Source of the DNA: Arenicola marina
Lineage: Eukaryota > Annelida > Polychaeta > Arenicolidae
Assembly (NCBI GenBank): GCA_964019135.1
Contig: OZ025248.1
Coordinates: 53,685,670 to 53,749,669 of the forward strand
Reading direction: 5' to 3'
DNA length: 64,000 nt
Below the pieces are notes generated by a model. That model searched no databases and had not been told where the DNA came from. It worked only from the letters and a program-made list of their open reading frames with translations. This document shows positions 1 through 11,739 of the stretch, one piece after another. Each line of letters begins with the position of its first letter. Position 1 is the first letter of the stretch. The position numbers and the translations under genes were made by a program.

Positions 1-1789
1 GACCTCAGGACAACAGTACCAAAAAGATGCAATTTAATCAAAATTAAGTCGCACAATCTAAAAAGGATATCTTTTCATTACAGAGTTATGCAGCATTAAT
101 TCCAATGTAGATTTCAATTTGCAAATGTCATGAACAACATTTGTCACCCAGGGCTGATTTAATGTAGAACAAAGTTGATGATTGTTATATCCTATTAAAC
201 CATATAATGTCCTATTTTATTTTAAAAGTCATAAATTTATCTTTTCTTTATTTAAATTGATGGAACACAATCTAATACAATATACCGGTAGCAACTGAGA
301 GATTTGAAAAAAGCTTATATGTTATATTTATTACTGTACACAGGATTTATTAACCAAGGAATGTGCCCTTGTCATTAATGTAGTTGAATGCAGGAGAATT
401 TAGAGCGAAATTGACCTAACAAAATGTAACATATATATTGATTATCCCTTTTTTGGGATTTTTATGTTTATGCTGGTTAAATAAAAATGTCTCTATATAT
501 AATATATATAATAATATATTTAATAATATTACTGAATTCGATATGGGTTAATTGTTATCAATATTTTTAATAGTTTGCTGTTCTCTTGTTTCTTTATTAT
601 ATGTTTCATGTATAGACATTAGGACAAAGTGTAGCTATGAAAGGTGTAATTTAATCAAATTAATTGGACAACCTCAAAAGGAAATGTTATGAATTTGATG
701 TATGAAGTATGAAGTATCTCGTGTTTTGTACCTTCACTTAGTTTTTGTATCTGCTACATTTCAAATATTTGCAGATTTTATTTTATACCATATGTTGTCA
801 ACCCAATTAAACTGATATTATAGAAGCAAATCCAATGCAAAGAGACAAATAGAAACTTTGTAGAAATAGAAATGTATGAGCAAAAAAGTAGTCAATCATG
901 AAGGTTATACACTGAATAATTATAGATTTTGTATGTTTGCATTACAGATTCTTGATGAAAATCTCCATATATTTAAAGCTGCCTCAATTTTTAAATAATT
1001 CTTGTTTCCTTGTGTGTTTGTGTCAAAATTAGCAAAAGAAAGTGTAATTTAATTAATCAAAATCAAAAGGAAATGTTACAATTAAAGGGTTTATACAGAA
1101 AGAACTAAAGCGATCAGCAAGCTGAACGTAGACACATCAGCTATACAAATTATTAACACAGGTGTCCACCTGTAAAAATCTAAAAAAAATTGTTTTATAA
1201 ATTAAGGCTTAATTCCACCATTCCCATAAAGAGGAAGCATAGATTATTTATTTTTGCTAGCATATTTGAAAGGACCCGTTAAACTGAGGTATGACTGCAG
1301 TCAACTGCATACATGTATATACTTCTTAGATATTAAGTTTGCCGCACCAGTTTAACTTAGATCCAAATCATTATACCGGTAAGCCGATAAGTACATGCAT
1401 GTAAGCTAGCTCACTCTGTGGAAATGGAAAAGTCACAGTACTGGTCAATTTTGTGGTTCTCATGAAACTGTTTGTCAAAATACCCCTCAAGACTATGAGT
1501 GTAACAGAACGGAAGTAATTTAGAAAGATAAAGTTAGACCAGTAAATTTACAACGTTGTTTTTTTGAAACTTGCCTATTTGAATGGTAGTTGCATTCAGC
1601 ATTGAAAAACTGTAATTTTGACGGCAAAGCTGTCCATACCTGTCGCCCGATCACTCCAGCTCAGTGTAAACATTGCCTAGTTAACTGAACGTGGCCAGTA
1701 TTATGGAAAATGACATGTTCAAAGTGTCATCTACCAACATATCGACACGAAAAAGTTAACATATCTTTATTTAAGACGCACGAAAGACG
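1..1789. other. AT-rich non-coding DNA, nothing recognised
   Basis: This stretch is AT-rich, has no long open frame, and shows no motif, repeat array or exon that I can support. Short phrases about reacting with 'aatttaatcaaa' recur near 30, 650 and 1050, which hints at an old diverged repeat, but I could not define a unit. Confidence 0.5.
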
Positions 1790-2210
1790 AATTGCGACCC
1801 ACCCCTTGTTTGCCTCGCCGGTCGCGCAGCTTGCCTGGTTCCGCTTCCTATGTCGTAACTAGTATGACAGCCCTCTGCGGGCGGTATCCATTGTTACGCA
1901 GGGGGCGAGTCAGGCTGCGCACTGAACAAAAAGCGTGTTCGTTTGTTTGTCCCTAAAATCCTAGGCCGGAAGTAGTCCCCGCTAGAACTGACATGCCCTA
2001 TAGAAATTGACAAATTTTCTGTCCAGCTGCCAAGTTGGCGCCTGCAGACGGCCATTCGATACGATGGTGGCCTCCAGGCGCATGTCTGTGTCCTCGGCGG
2101 AGGAATGCGGGGGGCATCCGGGCACGTGCCTCCCCTCCCCCGATCAAAACAATAATAACAATAATTCACATTCTGCTTTCTCAACACATGATCATTTGCC
2201 CTTATTATCC
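1790..2210. other. GC-rich patch in AT-rich surroundings
   Basis: Base composition changes sharply to CpG-containing, GC-rich sequence here and returns to AT-rich after about 2200. Open frames exist on both strands (for example 2007-2216 on + and 1894-2187 on -), but none has a recognisable protein sequence or convincing splice context. It could be a CpG-island-like promoter or 5' exon of an unrecognised gene. I cannot assign it. Confidence 0.25.
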
Positions 2211-3714
2211 TGGTAAAGTTCTTTGTATGGGCGCGTCATATATAGAACCATGAATCCTCTGATCAATGCGGTATTGTCACTGATTCATTTTAGGATTGTA
2301 AAACGGCCACAAAGCATAGCAGATGAAGCCACTATAAGCGATAATTGCGACTCGGGAATTCTAAACTTTTGTTCCATATCTATTTATTTATTCTAGATTT
2401 GCGTCAAATACCGTACTCTACTATAGACCTGGTGAGGGTGGGCCGAATGATATGGAGAGTGAGAATCTTTATCTGATACTCTTCGATACACATGCGCCGA
2501 GGACTACTTATCTGACCAATACTTCGAAGTTTTAGACACCATGAAAGAAGGAATGGCTTGTCAAGTTGAGCAACGTTATCGATAAATGAAAATTTATTGT
2601 GATGAAATAGACTTCTATAAGCTGAAACTTCAATTTGCCATGGTCCTTGCAGCGGTATCGAAAAACAATTTAAAAGAGGTATGAGAAAATTTCGCGACAG
2701 TTCAAACTCATTTTTATTCGAATTATGCGAACATATGAATGTAACTTCTGCGTAACATACAACTTCAAGCTCAATGAACATGGCACCTCATTCAGTCCGT
2801 TTTGCTGTTAATTGGGTTTTCTTTAAGCACAATGGGTATAAAAAAAAATTCACAGACATTTGCAGTTATATCATGTTACTAAGGTCGTAAAAGCGGACGT
2901 ATGGTACTCGTGTTGAAATCTGTTCTTAAATAAGTGTCACTAACATTAGGCCTAATTGCGTGGAAGTGCAGAGCATAAAACTGCAATTAAACATAGACTA
3001 CACCCAAAATGTTCAGTGTTATTTTAGCTGGGTATATCTCTAAATAGTGTTGGCACATGGATAACAGTCTTTAATTGTCTTCAAGGTTGACAGGCACCCG
3101 TGAGGTTTTAGCACAATAATTTATGGACTTAATGTATTGATCTGATATATTTTGCCATAATATTTATGACATTATCAGAATAAAGAATGTGACATACATA
3201 GAAATATCGCCGTGGCAAAATATAAAAACTAGAATATCACATTTAATCACTTTATTTTTGACATTTGATAAATGAAATTAAATATATTCTATTGATTACA
3301 TGTGATGGTCTACATTAAACAATATGGGAAGGATCGGAAAATATGGGGTAAGATTTAGAACACGGTTCAGATGATATGATCTCACATGTGACAGATACAC
3401 ATTAGATAACAGTGTAGTGCATACAATGTATATTTACTGATATACATATCCTTACACATATAGTTTTTATACATTTTATGACTAAAAAATAATTGCATGA
3501 CAGGAAGACAATTTCGCGTTATCGAATGTGGAGCATTAGTTTTTTTATTTTATGCTTCTCATGGTTATTCATATGTGTTCTGTTTGAGCATTACCGGCAT
3601 AATTCGGAAAGCTAAAAGCTATGATTAATCACACGAGGTCTGTTTTCAGGCCGTTTTGGATCTCTACCGAAAGAGGTCGCTGGCATTCGCCGTTCTGTAT
3701 GGTGATTGGCTTCA
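2211..3714. other. AT-rich non-coding DNA, nothing recognised
   Basis: No exon, repeat unit or transposon end was found. An open frame on the minus strand (2404-2781) has no recognisable features and lies in AT-rich sequence. Confidence 0.4.
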
Positions 3715-3722
3715 GGGACAAC

Positions 3723-3771
3723 ATGTACCTGGCTGCCTGTCTAGCCTTTATTCTGTCGACCATGACAACAG
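3723..3771 (+). CDS. Candidate signal-peptide exon of a secreted peptide precursor
   Basis: An ATG at 3723 opens MYLAACLAFILSTMTT, a short hydrophobic stretch typical of a signal peptide. It is followed by ACAACAG and a GT donor (gtttgt) at 3772, leaving intron phase 1. The sequence 'ggcttcag' just before GGACAACATG could be an acceptor for this exon. A start at the upstream ATG (3699) would add eight residues. The phase matches an acceptor ending at 7566, so the exon could join the open frame that ends at 8051. The link between the two exons is inferred from phase and from the signal peptide and prohormone logic, not from transcript evidence. Confidence 0.4.
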
Positions 3772-4472
3772 GTTTGTGTGCTACTGTCATTTTGAAACAT
3801 TCCTTGAATCTTAATCGTTATAAATGATTTGTTATGCACCTATGTTATACTCGTTAACAGTTCTAATCATGTTTTCACCCTCGTGAGTCAGCTCACATCA
3901 TTTATATAATTCATTATTGCCAGTTGCATGCGTCCCTGTGTTTCACCTTTTACGATACATCTTCACATCTATTTATTACTGACATAGGTCACCATCATTT
4001 TATAACAAAAATACAACAGCTCCAGTATTTGAAAGAAGCAGAATGAATTAAGCGCGCTCTGCGCAGTCATTCAAGAGAAGGACTGACTGAAACCAAGCCC
4101 TGTATATTTTTCTATGTCATTAGAGCGTCTTCGGTTTACCTGGAACCGACGGGAAACAAATCCGTTTTGGTTACCGGTTTCAACGTTTTGTCCACCAAAG
4201 GGCGAACGCATCGTTTCATTTGTTTACAGTTTCAACCTGTATTTAGGCCATGGCCTGGGTCAGGACCGAGTGCTGATGGAGTGTGGGTAGTTTGACGGTT
4301 GCGAGCAAACTGTTTTCACTTCTTCTCGTGTCGAACACGCAGTTTGGCAAACCGGTTCTGGTTTCATGTAAACCGAACACGCCCTTGGCACGCGTACTGT
4401 GGGATTACACCCGACTCTTATAGTGTGCGCGGCACGGGCGACGCACCTCAAGGCGAAGAAAAGCGACATACG

Positions 4473-4738
4473 ACACGGGCCTCATGACAAGCGACAGGTG
4501 ACACGGGCCTCGTGACAAGCGACAGGTGACACTTGACACACGCCATCTGCTAAGTTACTTGATTCGTGACGCACGACACGCAACACATGACACGTGACAC
4601 ACGACATATGACACTTGGCACGTGACACACGACATATGACACATGACGCACGTGTACAACACGTGACACACGAAACGTGACACAGAACACGTGACACGAC
4701 ACGTGACACGACACACGACACGTGACACACGACACGTT
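4473..4738. repeat. Degenerate tandem repeat rich in ACACGTGACAC
   Basis: Two near-copies of a unit of about 37 bp (with GGCCTCATGACAAGCGACAG) are followed from about 4565 by an irregular array of short words such as CACGTGACAC and ACGACATATGACAC. The array contains many CACGTG palindromes. Long open frames across it on the minus strand follow from the repeat and are not coding evidence. Confidence 0.75.
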
Positions 4739-6079
4739 TCCTCGGCCTCAAGTTCGCGAGACACCACTGATGACCTGATAAAATACAACACGAGACATTC
4801 AAATCCCCACCTTTCTTTGCAGCGAGTGACGGGATCCTGTTGACAAGGTCGGATCTGCGGTGGTCACGGGACTCCAGGTAAAGTCTGCCGCCTACCCCCC
4901 ACCACCACCACCACCAATCCGGGCCCGGGACACAGAGCCATAATCTAATCATGACCCTCCGCCAGATAAAAGTCGCCAAAAGACATAGAGACACAACCGG
5001 AATATTCCCGCGAGAGTTCGCGTCTGAATATGTCTGACTCGGATCACTAGGCTGATTGCTGAAAGGCGAATCTTCACTGCCCCTCCACCCAGTACTCTCA
5101 CCACTAACCCTCCGCCTAGCACTCTCAACACTCCCCTCCCCCTCCCCCCGACCCCCCCCCCCCCCGGAAAAGCCCGCCACCGCGCCACCCCGTCACGGCT
5201 CCCCCCCCCCCCGCCCCCTCACGCCCCACGCGGTATTGCGATGTTGAAGGCTGCCTTAATGCAAAGTGCCCGGTGCAGGCGGCCCTCTCATCTCGGGCGC
5301 GACAACATTAACTGAAGATGTCAGGAGGGACTGGCAACCAGGGAGTGACTACTAACTTACGCAGATATATGCAAAGAGGATGACTTAAGGGATGCGCCCA
5401 ATAGGGCCTATCCCTTTGGGATGTGACCGTTCCTTTACGGGGGAGACATCATGAAAAACTTATAAGCTGCCAGATGTTTATTGCTCCACGTATGCGCATA
5501 CCTTGTTCCTCCACTCGCCTCTCCTCTCTCAAAGGTCATTACCTAACTCCGGCTCATGTGGGACGCCCAAGGTTAACATACGGGACCATTGGAATATTGT
5601 TTTATGAACTGCGTCCCCAACAAAGCCATATATTTTTATATATAATTAAGTTGGCAGATCCAGGATGGGTGATGTGTTCACGGCCTCAAATACCCCCACC
5701 CCCCTCCTTTTCGCTTTTTGTTTAGCGTGGATAAGCCTCTTTGGTTCAAATTGCACTCCATTTGATGTGTAGACCCCCCCCCACTCCCACCTACGCCGTG
5801 CCCCGCCCTACCAATCCCCCCCGCCCCACCCACCAGCCGCTTACTAACGTCTGCCACGAATACTACTTGATAATAAGATGGTATTGCAACAAAATGTCGT
5901 ACGACCTTACGTCTTCTCGTCCACTACATCGTAGAATCACAGATTAAAATCTGATAAAAAAAATTAATTTCATATTTATGGCCATGGGGGGCACCACATT
6001 TGAATGTAAGCCAAAACGAATGTTTGGGTATTGAACACTGAATACTGCAATCACAGGTCCTACTCCCACAAGTGTTAAG

Positions 6080-6175
6080 GGGCCGGCCCGGTAGTTCTCC
6101 CATTGACGCGATATGATCAAACGTGGTTGTTAAGGCGTCCTGAATATACAACCAAATAACCCACAAGAAATAACT
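6080..6175 (+). mobile_element. Fragment of tRNA-derived SINE (3' body)
   Basis: This block shares the words CTCCCATTGACG, TATGA-CAAA and GCGTCCTGAATATACAACCA, in the same order, with the complete SINE at 25329-25608. The tRNA head is missing, so this is a 5'-truncated or eroded copy. Confidence 0.6.
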
Positions 6176-6743
6176 GGGTGACATGGTGCATACATTGGGG
6201 TCTGCCTCCAAACTCACGAAACCCCGTCGTCGTTCTTAGAATAACTGATGACTATATATATACATGTATAAATATCCCCCACCCACCCCCTCTAGGCGGA
6301 GACATAAGTCCGAAATTGCGGCGTTATTGCTGTCGACAGCTATGTATGCCCGAGTGACTTTGGAGGCGCCCTTCTCGTCCCATACTGACGGGGCATGCAT
6401 CGCTTTACACGGTAGTTGATCTAGGCCAGGGCAGCATCTGCGCTTTGTTTTAATTTTCCAACTTAAAAAAAATGTTCCTTGTACGTTATCCAGAGACACA
6501 TCATGGGGTGGGGGTGGGGGTGGGGTAACAATTCGTCAAGGGAGAGAGGGGGGTGACATAGTATAAGAACATTCTCATGGTTCGTGGGCCTTCTGATTAC
6601 AAGAGGGGCGGCGGGAGTGGTACCAGAGATCATATAGAACCTTACATTATATCTCCTTTTGCCCCCCCCCCCCTCACCCACCCAACTTGGATCCGCGCCT
6701 TTTGGCGGCGATATAGGGTTTATTTCCATGTTTACTAGGCGGT

Positions 6744-7042
6744 CAGGGGCGGATCTAGGAATTTGCCAAGGGGGGGTTGCTCTCTGAAAACTTGCGACCG
6801 GGGGGGTGGGGGTACTCTATTTTTACCAAGGGGGGGGGGGGTTGCTGCTCTCTGAAAAACTTGCGACCGGGGGGGGGGGTGCTCTCTTTTTGCCAAGGGG
6901 GGAGCGGGGGGGTTCCACTCTGAAAAACTTGCGACCGGGGGTGGGGGGGGGGCGCTGCTCGGAGAAGCCGACTTTAAAAGTGTATGTTCAGGTTCCCAAC
7001 CCTAACCCCCCTAACCCCCCCCCCCCCCTGGATCCGCCACTG
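6744..7042. mobile_element. MITE-like element with 16-bp terminal inverted repeats (hAT-like)
   Basis: The left end CAGGGGCGGATCTAGG (6744-6759) and the reverse complement of the right end, CAGTGGCGGATCCAGG (7027-7042), match at 14 of 16 positions. Ends beginning CAG-GGCGG are typical of hAT-type elements, but I could not find a clean 8-bp target duplication; only CGGT is shared by both flanks. The interior is a G-rich tandem repeat of about four units (words TTGCCAAGGGGG, CTCTGAAAA, CTTGCGACCGGG) followed by C-runs. There is no transposase. Confidence 0.5.
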
Positions 7043-7206
7043 CGGTGTACTTTATTTGGTGCACATCAGTATTCATGTGCCGGACAACATCTAAATAATA
7101 CCCCCCCCCCCTCCGTCCCCAACCCGTTGCCAAGACGCGTCTTCGCCGCTACTCGCATACTCGAACAGGCGGCATAAACTGAAGACAGCAAAGTTTGTTC
7201 TTTACA

Positions 7207-7285
7207 TGAATAGTCATAGTGTCGCATATAAATATTCATAGTGCAAGTGAACATTCATAGTGCAAGTGAATATTCATAGTGTGGA
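7207..7285. repeat. Short tandem repeat, ATTCATAGTG words
   Basis: Four imperfect units of about 20-27 bp, each containing ATTCATAGTGCAAGTGA or a close variant, lie between the MITE and the terminal exon of the secreted-peptide candidate. Confidence 0.6.
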
Positions 7286-7566
7286 ATATCCATATTGTGG
7301 TCTGCTTATCAGACCACATGGGTGTTGGCGCAGAAATGTTTTTAACCACTTGTATTGGACTTGTTTTTGGTGAAATTCTTTATTAAATTATGGCCATTGC
7401 GGCAACTGCTTGGCATTGAAAAATAATATGCATTACGTCACGCGAATATATATTCCTCAGAAAATTAACGTTAACATTTTGGCTTACGTAAGAAAAATTT
7501 CACGACACGAAGTTTTTCTTAACAGATCTACCTGTAACATAATGATCGCTTCGAGTTGCAGGTTAG

Positions 7567-8051
7567 TGTCCGAGTCCAACGCCATGCGCCATCTAGCGAG
7601 TGCCAGCAGCTCTGACCAGACAGTTACGGCCTTTCAGCGCCAGGCAACTCGCTTGGCGGCGCTGTACCTCCTCCTGTGTGAATCGAAGAACGCGGCCCTC
7701 GAGCAGGACGGCGCCACGGGCTACGCCATCATGTTCGGCACTCTGTGCAAGAGGACGGAGCAGCTTCTCAACAGGGCCACCGTCGATTATTTCTTGTCCA
7801 ACTCAACGTATGCTCGGCCGGTGTCCGGCGAAGGGTCACAGGAAGCCCAGCTGCAACTTCCGGGCATCTTGTCCAGCCTGGCCGCAGACAGACTAAGCAG
7901 CGACGGCTTTCAACAGAGGGGGTTGGCGGCGATAGCCAAGCGGTACAAGACGAGCGCGTACGACTGTATATCTCTCTACTGCAGTAAGATGGGGGGCGCC
8001 ACCCGACAGGACTGCATTTTGAAAAACTGCCACCGCACGGAGGACGAATAA
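7567..8051 (+). CDS. Terminal exon of an unrecognised secreted cysteine-containing peptide precursor
   Basis: GC-rich coding-like sequence in an otherwise AT-rich area runs in one frame to TAA at 8049-8051. Upstream pyrimidine-rich sequence gives two possible acceptors: ttgcag ending at 7561 (phase 2) and gttag ending at 7566 (phase 1, matching the exon at 3723-3771). Joined that way the precursor is 177 residues. The body is helical-looking and holds two Cys (in LLLCESK and GTLCKR). Near the C-terminus, AIAKRYK offers a dibasic cleavage site, followed by a tail with four Cys spaced C-X4-C-X10-C-X4-C. This architecture suits a neuropeptide, hormone or other secreted small protein. I do not recognise the family, so no function is assigned. 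Confidence 0.5.
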
Positions 8052-8299
8052 CGGCGCAGTGTGTCCATAAAGCACACCATGGAACAATCACATCCACGTC
8101 GAACAAATATCTCCGACAAAACTTTTACATAAATGTTTCCAGTGCAGAGGCCATAGCATAGTTTACCGAACTACACTGCGCTTGCGTCCTTACCGAAGCC
8201 AATTGAGCGGTGATATCAGCAGCCAGAACCCCATTACTGGAACGTACATGTCCCCAGCAAAGGGATACCTGGCTTAAAATATGGACATGGCCGTTTGTA

Positions 8300-9215
8300 T
8301 CCAAGCCAGAATCTCTACATCGCAGTGTGTATCTCTCCAGCCAGAACCTCTACATCGCAGTGTGTATCTCTCCAGCCAGAACCTCTACATCGCAGTGTGT
8401 ATCTCTCCAGCCAGAACCTCTACATCGCAGTGTGTATCTCTCCAGTCAGAACCTCTACATCGCGGTGTGTATCTCTTCAGCCAGAACCTCTACATCGCAG
8501 TGTGTATCTCTCCAGTCAGCACCTCTACATCGCAGTGTGTATCTCTCCAGTCAGAACCGCTACATCGCAGTGTGCATCTCTCCAGCCAGAACCTCTACAT
8601 CGCAGTGTCTATCTCTCCAGCCAGAACCTCTACATCGCAGTGTGTTTCTCTCCAGCCAGAACCTCTACATCACAGTGTGTATCTCTCCAGCCAGAACCTC
8701 TACATCGCGGTGTGTATCTCTCCAGCCAGAACCTCAACATCGCAGTGTGTATCTCTCCAGCCAGAACCTCAACATCGCAGTGTGTATCTCTCCAGCCAGA
8801 ACCTCTACATCGCGGTGTCTATCTCTCCAGCTTGAACCTCTACATCGCAGTGTGTATATCTCTAGCCAGAACTTCTACATCGCAGTGTGTATCTCTCCAG
8901 CCAGAACCTCTACATCGCAGTGTGTATCTCTCCAGCCAGAACCTCAACATCACAGTGTGTATCTCTCAGACTAGAACCTCAACATCGCAGTGTGTATCTC
9001 TCCAGCCAGAACCTCAACATCGCAGTGTGTATCTCTCCAGCTAGAACCTCTACATCGCAGTGTGTATCTCTCCAGCTAGAACCTCAACACCACAGTGTGT
9101 ATCTCTCCAGCTAGAACCTCAACATCGCAGTGTGTATCTCTCCAGCTAGAACCTCTGCATCGTAGTGTGTATCTCTCCAGCCAGAACCTCTACAGGAGGG
9201 TGTTATGTCCCTAGC
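8300..9215. repeat. Minisatellite A1, 35-bp unit
   Basis: About 26 head-to-tail copies of a 35-bp unit are built from CCTCTACATCGCAGTGTG followed by TATCTCTCCAGCCAGAA. Three units equal 105 nt, so every + frame stays open with a 35-residue period. The open frames at 8210-9114 are therefore by-products. Late copies change TACATC to AACATC. Each unit holds an acceptor-like TCTCTCCAG. Confidence 0.95.
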
Positions 9216-10685
9216 CAGAACCTCTGCAGAATCTCCACAATGGAGTGTGCATGTCCCTAGTCAGAACCTCTAACTGGAGAGTGCAGTGAGTGTGCATGTC
9301 CATGGCCAGAACCTCTAAAAGGGAGTGTGTATGTCCCTAGCCAGAATGTCCACAATGGAGTGTGCATGTCCCTAGCCAGAACTTCCACCATGGAGTGCGC
9401 ATGTCCCTAGTCAGAACCTCCACAATGGAGTGTGTATGTCCCTGGCCAGAACCTCTACAGGGAAGTGCGTATGTCCCTAGCAAGAACCTCCTCAAGGGAG
9501 TGTATGTCCCTAGCCAGAACCTTCACAAGCGAGTGTGTATGTCCATAGCCAGAACCTCCACAATAGAGTGTGTATGTCCCTAGCCAGAACCTCCACAAGG
9601 GATTGTCTATGTCCCTAGCCAGAACCTCCACAAGGGAGTGTGTATGTCACTAGCCAGAACCTCCACAAGGGATTGTGTATGTCTCTAGCCAGAACCTTCA
9701 CAAGGGAGTGTGTATGTCCCTAGCCGGAACCTCCACAAGGGAGTGTGTATGTCCCTAGCCAGAACCTCCACAATGGAGTGTGTATGTCCCTAGCCAGAAC
9801 CTCCACAATGGAGTGTGTATGTCCCTAGCCGGAACCTCCACAACGGAGTGTGTATGTCCCTAGCCAGAAGCTCCACAATGGAGTATGTATGTCCCTAGCC
9901 AGAACCTCCACAATGGAGTGTGTATGTCCCTAGCCAGAACCTCCAAAATGGAGTGTGTATGTCCCTAGCCAGAACCTCCACAAGCGAGTGTGTATGTCCC
10001 TAGCCACAACCTTCACAATGGAGTGTGTATTTACCTACCCAGAACCTCTACAAGGGAGTGTGTATTTTCTTAGTCTAAACCTCATCAAGCGAATGTGTAT
10101 GTCCCTAGCCAGAACCTCTATAAGATAGAGTGTATGTCCCTAGCCAGAACCTCCACATTGGAGTGTGTATGTCCCTAGCTAGAACCTCCACAAGGGAGTG
10201 TGTATGTCCTTAGCCAGAACCTCCACAAGGGAGTGTGTATGTCCCTAGCCAGAACATCTACATAGGAGTGCGTATGTCCCTAGCCAGAACCTCCACAAGC
10301 GAGTGTGTATGTCCCTAGCAAGAACCTCTACATAGGAATGTGTATGTCCCTAGCCAGAACCTCTATAAGATAGAGTGTATGTCCCTAGCCAGAACCTCCA
10401 CATTGGAGTGTGTATGTCCCTAGCTAGAACCTCCACAAGGGAGTGTGTATGTCCTTAGCCAGAACCTCCACAAGGGAGTGTGTATGTCCCTAGCCAGAAC
10501 ATCTACATAGGAGTGCGTATGTCCCTAGCCAGAACCTCCACAAGCGAGTGTGTATGTCCCTAGCATAAACCTCTACATAGGAATGTGTATGTCCCTAGCC
10601 AGACCCTCTACATAGGAATGTGTATGTCCTTAGCCAAAACCTCCACAATGGAGTGTGTATGTCCTTAGCTGAAACCTCCGCACGT
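9216..10685. repeat. Minisatellite A2, 35-bp unit, diverged subfamily
   Basis: The array continues with the same 35-bp period but a different consensus: CCTCCACAAGGGAGTGTG followed by TATGTCCCTAGCCAGAA. The switch from A1 happens over only a few units near 9190-9300. Inside it, a block beginning CTCTATAAGATAGAGTG near 10116 recurs about 245 bp later (7 units), showing a recent multi-unit duplication. Confidence 0.95.
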
Positions 10686-10906
10686 CTTAGATTAGTAGAT
10701 TAAAATAGTAAATGGTTTTAATGTCGCCAGCTCTCCTCTTGTAGATGTTACACGATGAGACGTGTTACAGATATAGATAACGAACCATTCGTTACGACGA
10801 GATGGGGTTGATTACACTGTAGAACCATGTACCAATAAAATGTACATGAAATACTCTTAAAAAGTGTTGCTGTATTCAACTACCTATCCGCGATATGATC
10901 ATTAAT

Positions 10907-11176
10907 GGGGGGATACCCATCTGAATCGCGAATCCCCAATAATTAGGGAGAGCAATAAAGAATCTCCAAGACGAGGACCGTTCAAGGCCAGGCGCGAAAA
11001 AACCCCATTAAAATTGATATGCGAATATCGAGCAATTCACAGACTGCTATAACGGATCGGGGTAAATAGGGAAAGGGTCTTCGCGTTGAACCAGGAATTG
11101 TATGGATAACGATCCCCAACAACTGCCAACAGCTAATCCTGAATCTCCAAGTATTCCAATCGCGGAGATCAGAATA
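10907..11176 (+). repeat. Dispersed repeat, copy 1 (~270 bp)
   Basis: This block is clearly homologous to 41131-41408 in the same orientation. Shared words in order are GAATCGCGAATC, CCAA-AATTAGGG, GAATCTCCAAGA, CTTCGCGTTGAACCAGG, AATTGTA-GGATAAC, CCAACAGCTAAT and CCAATCGCGGAGATCAGA. There is no coding potential and no clear terminal repeat. It may be a SINE- or MITE-like family of unknown class. Confidence 0.8.
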
Positions 11177-11739
11177 GGCATTCCTTCCCCTCATTTGATG
11201 AACATATTACACTATTGCCGCGTCGGCCAAAGCGCACAAATACATAGAATGTATCAGAAGAAACTGTTGACAAGTAAAGCAAATGTGGTCGTGTTGGCCA
11301 TGGCTGCCAGGTACACGCATTGGACCATGTAAGGTACATGTAATGGCGGGTTTTACTCGAGGGGGTGGGGGGGGGGGGTGTCTTTATACAGACCAAATGC
11401 CGTTATGGACTTATAAACATGATTAACTCGCGTCTGGGTCGTAGCTCGTATAGATTGGGAGTTTGTTGACGTATACGTATATATTACCGTAGTAACACAG
11501 AAACAAAAACTTGTTTATATGCCAGGACGCTCTGTTCCTTACCGATAATCTAATTATATATGATTGTGACGTCAGAATAGCGGACGAGGATGAGGGCTAC
11601 AAGTATGCTATCAGTCACTAAGGTGTCGAGAGAGGGAGAGGGAGTGATGGGGGAGGAGGGAGCATACCCTGAGAACACACTGTAGACCCAATGCCATGTG
11701 TCAACATAGCTTAGGATGTTAGGAGCATACATACATACA

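Larger units (their letters stand above)
3772..7566 (+). other. Probable intron of the secreted-peptide gene, with repeats
   Basis: If exons 3723-3771 and 7567-8051 belong together, this is a 3.8-kb phase-1 intron. It contains simple repeats, a SINE fragment and a hAT-like MITE, listed separately. No other exon was recognised in it. C-runs occur around 5150-5210, 5770-5780 and 6661-6672. Confidence 0.3.

Noticed and set aside
8210-9114. Plus-strand frames of about 250 codons
   Set aside because: By-product of the 35-bp minisatellite; three overlapping frames give the same cyclic peptide.
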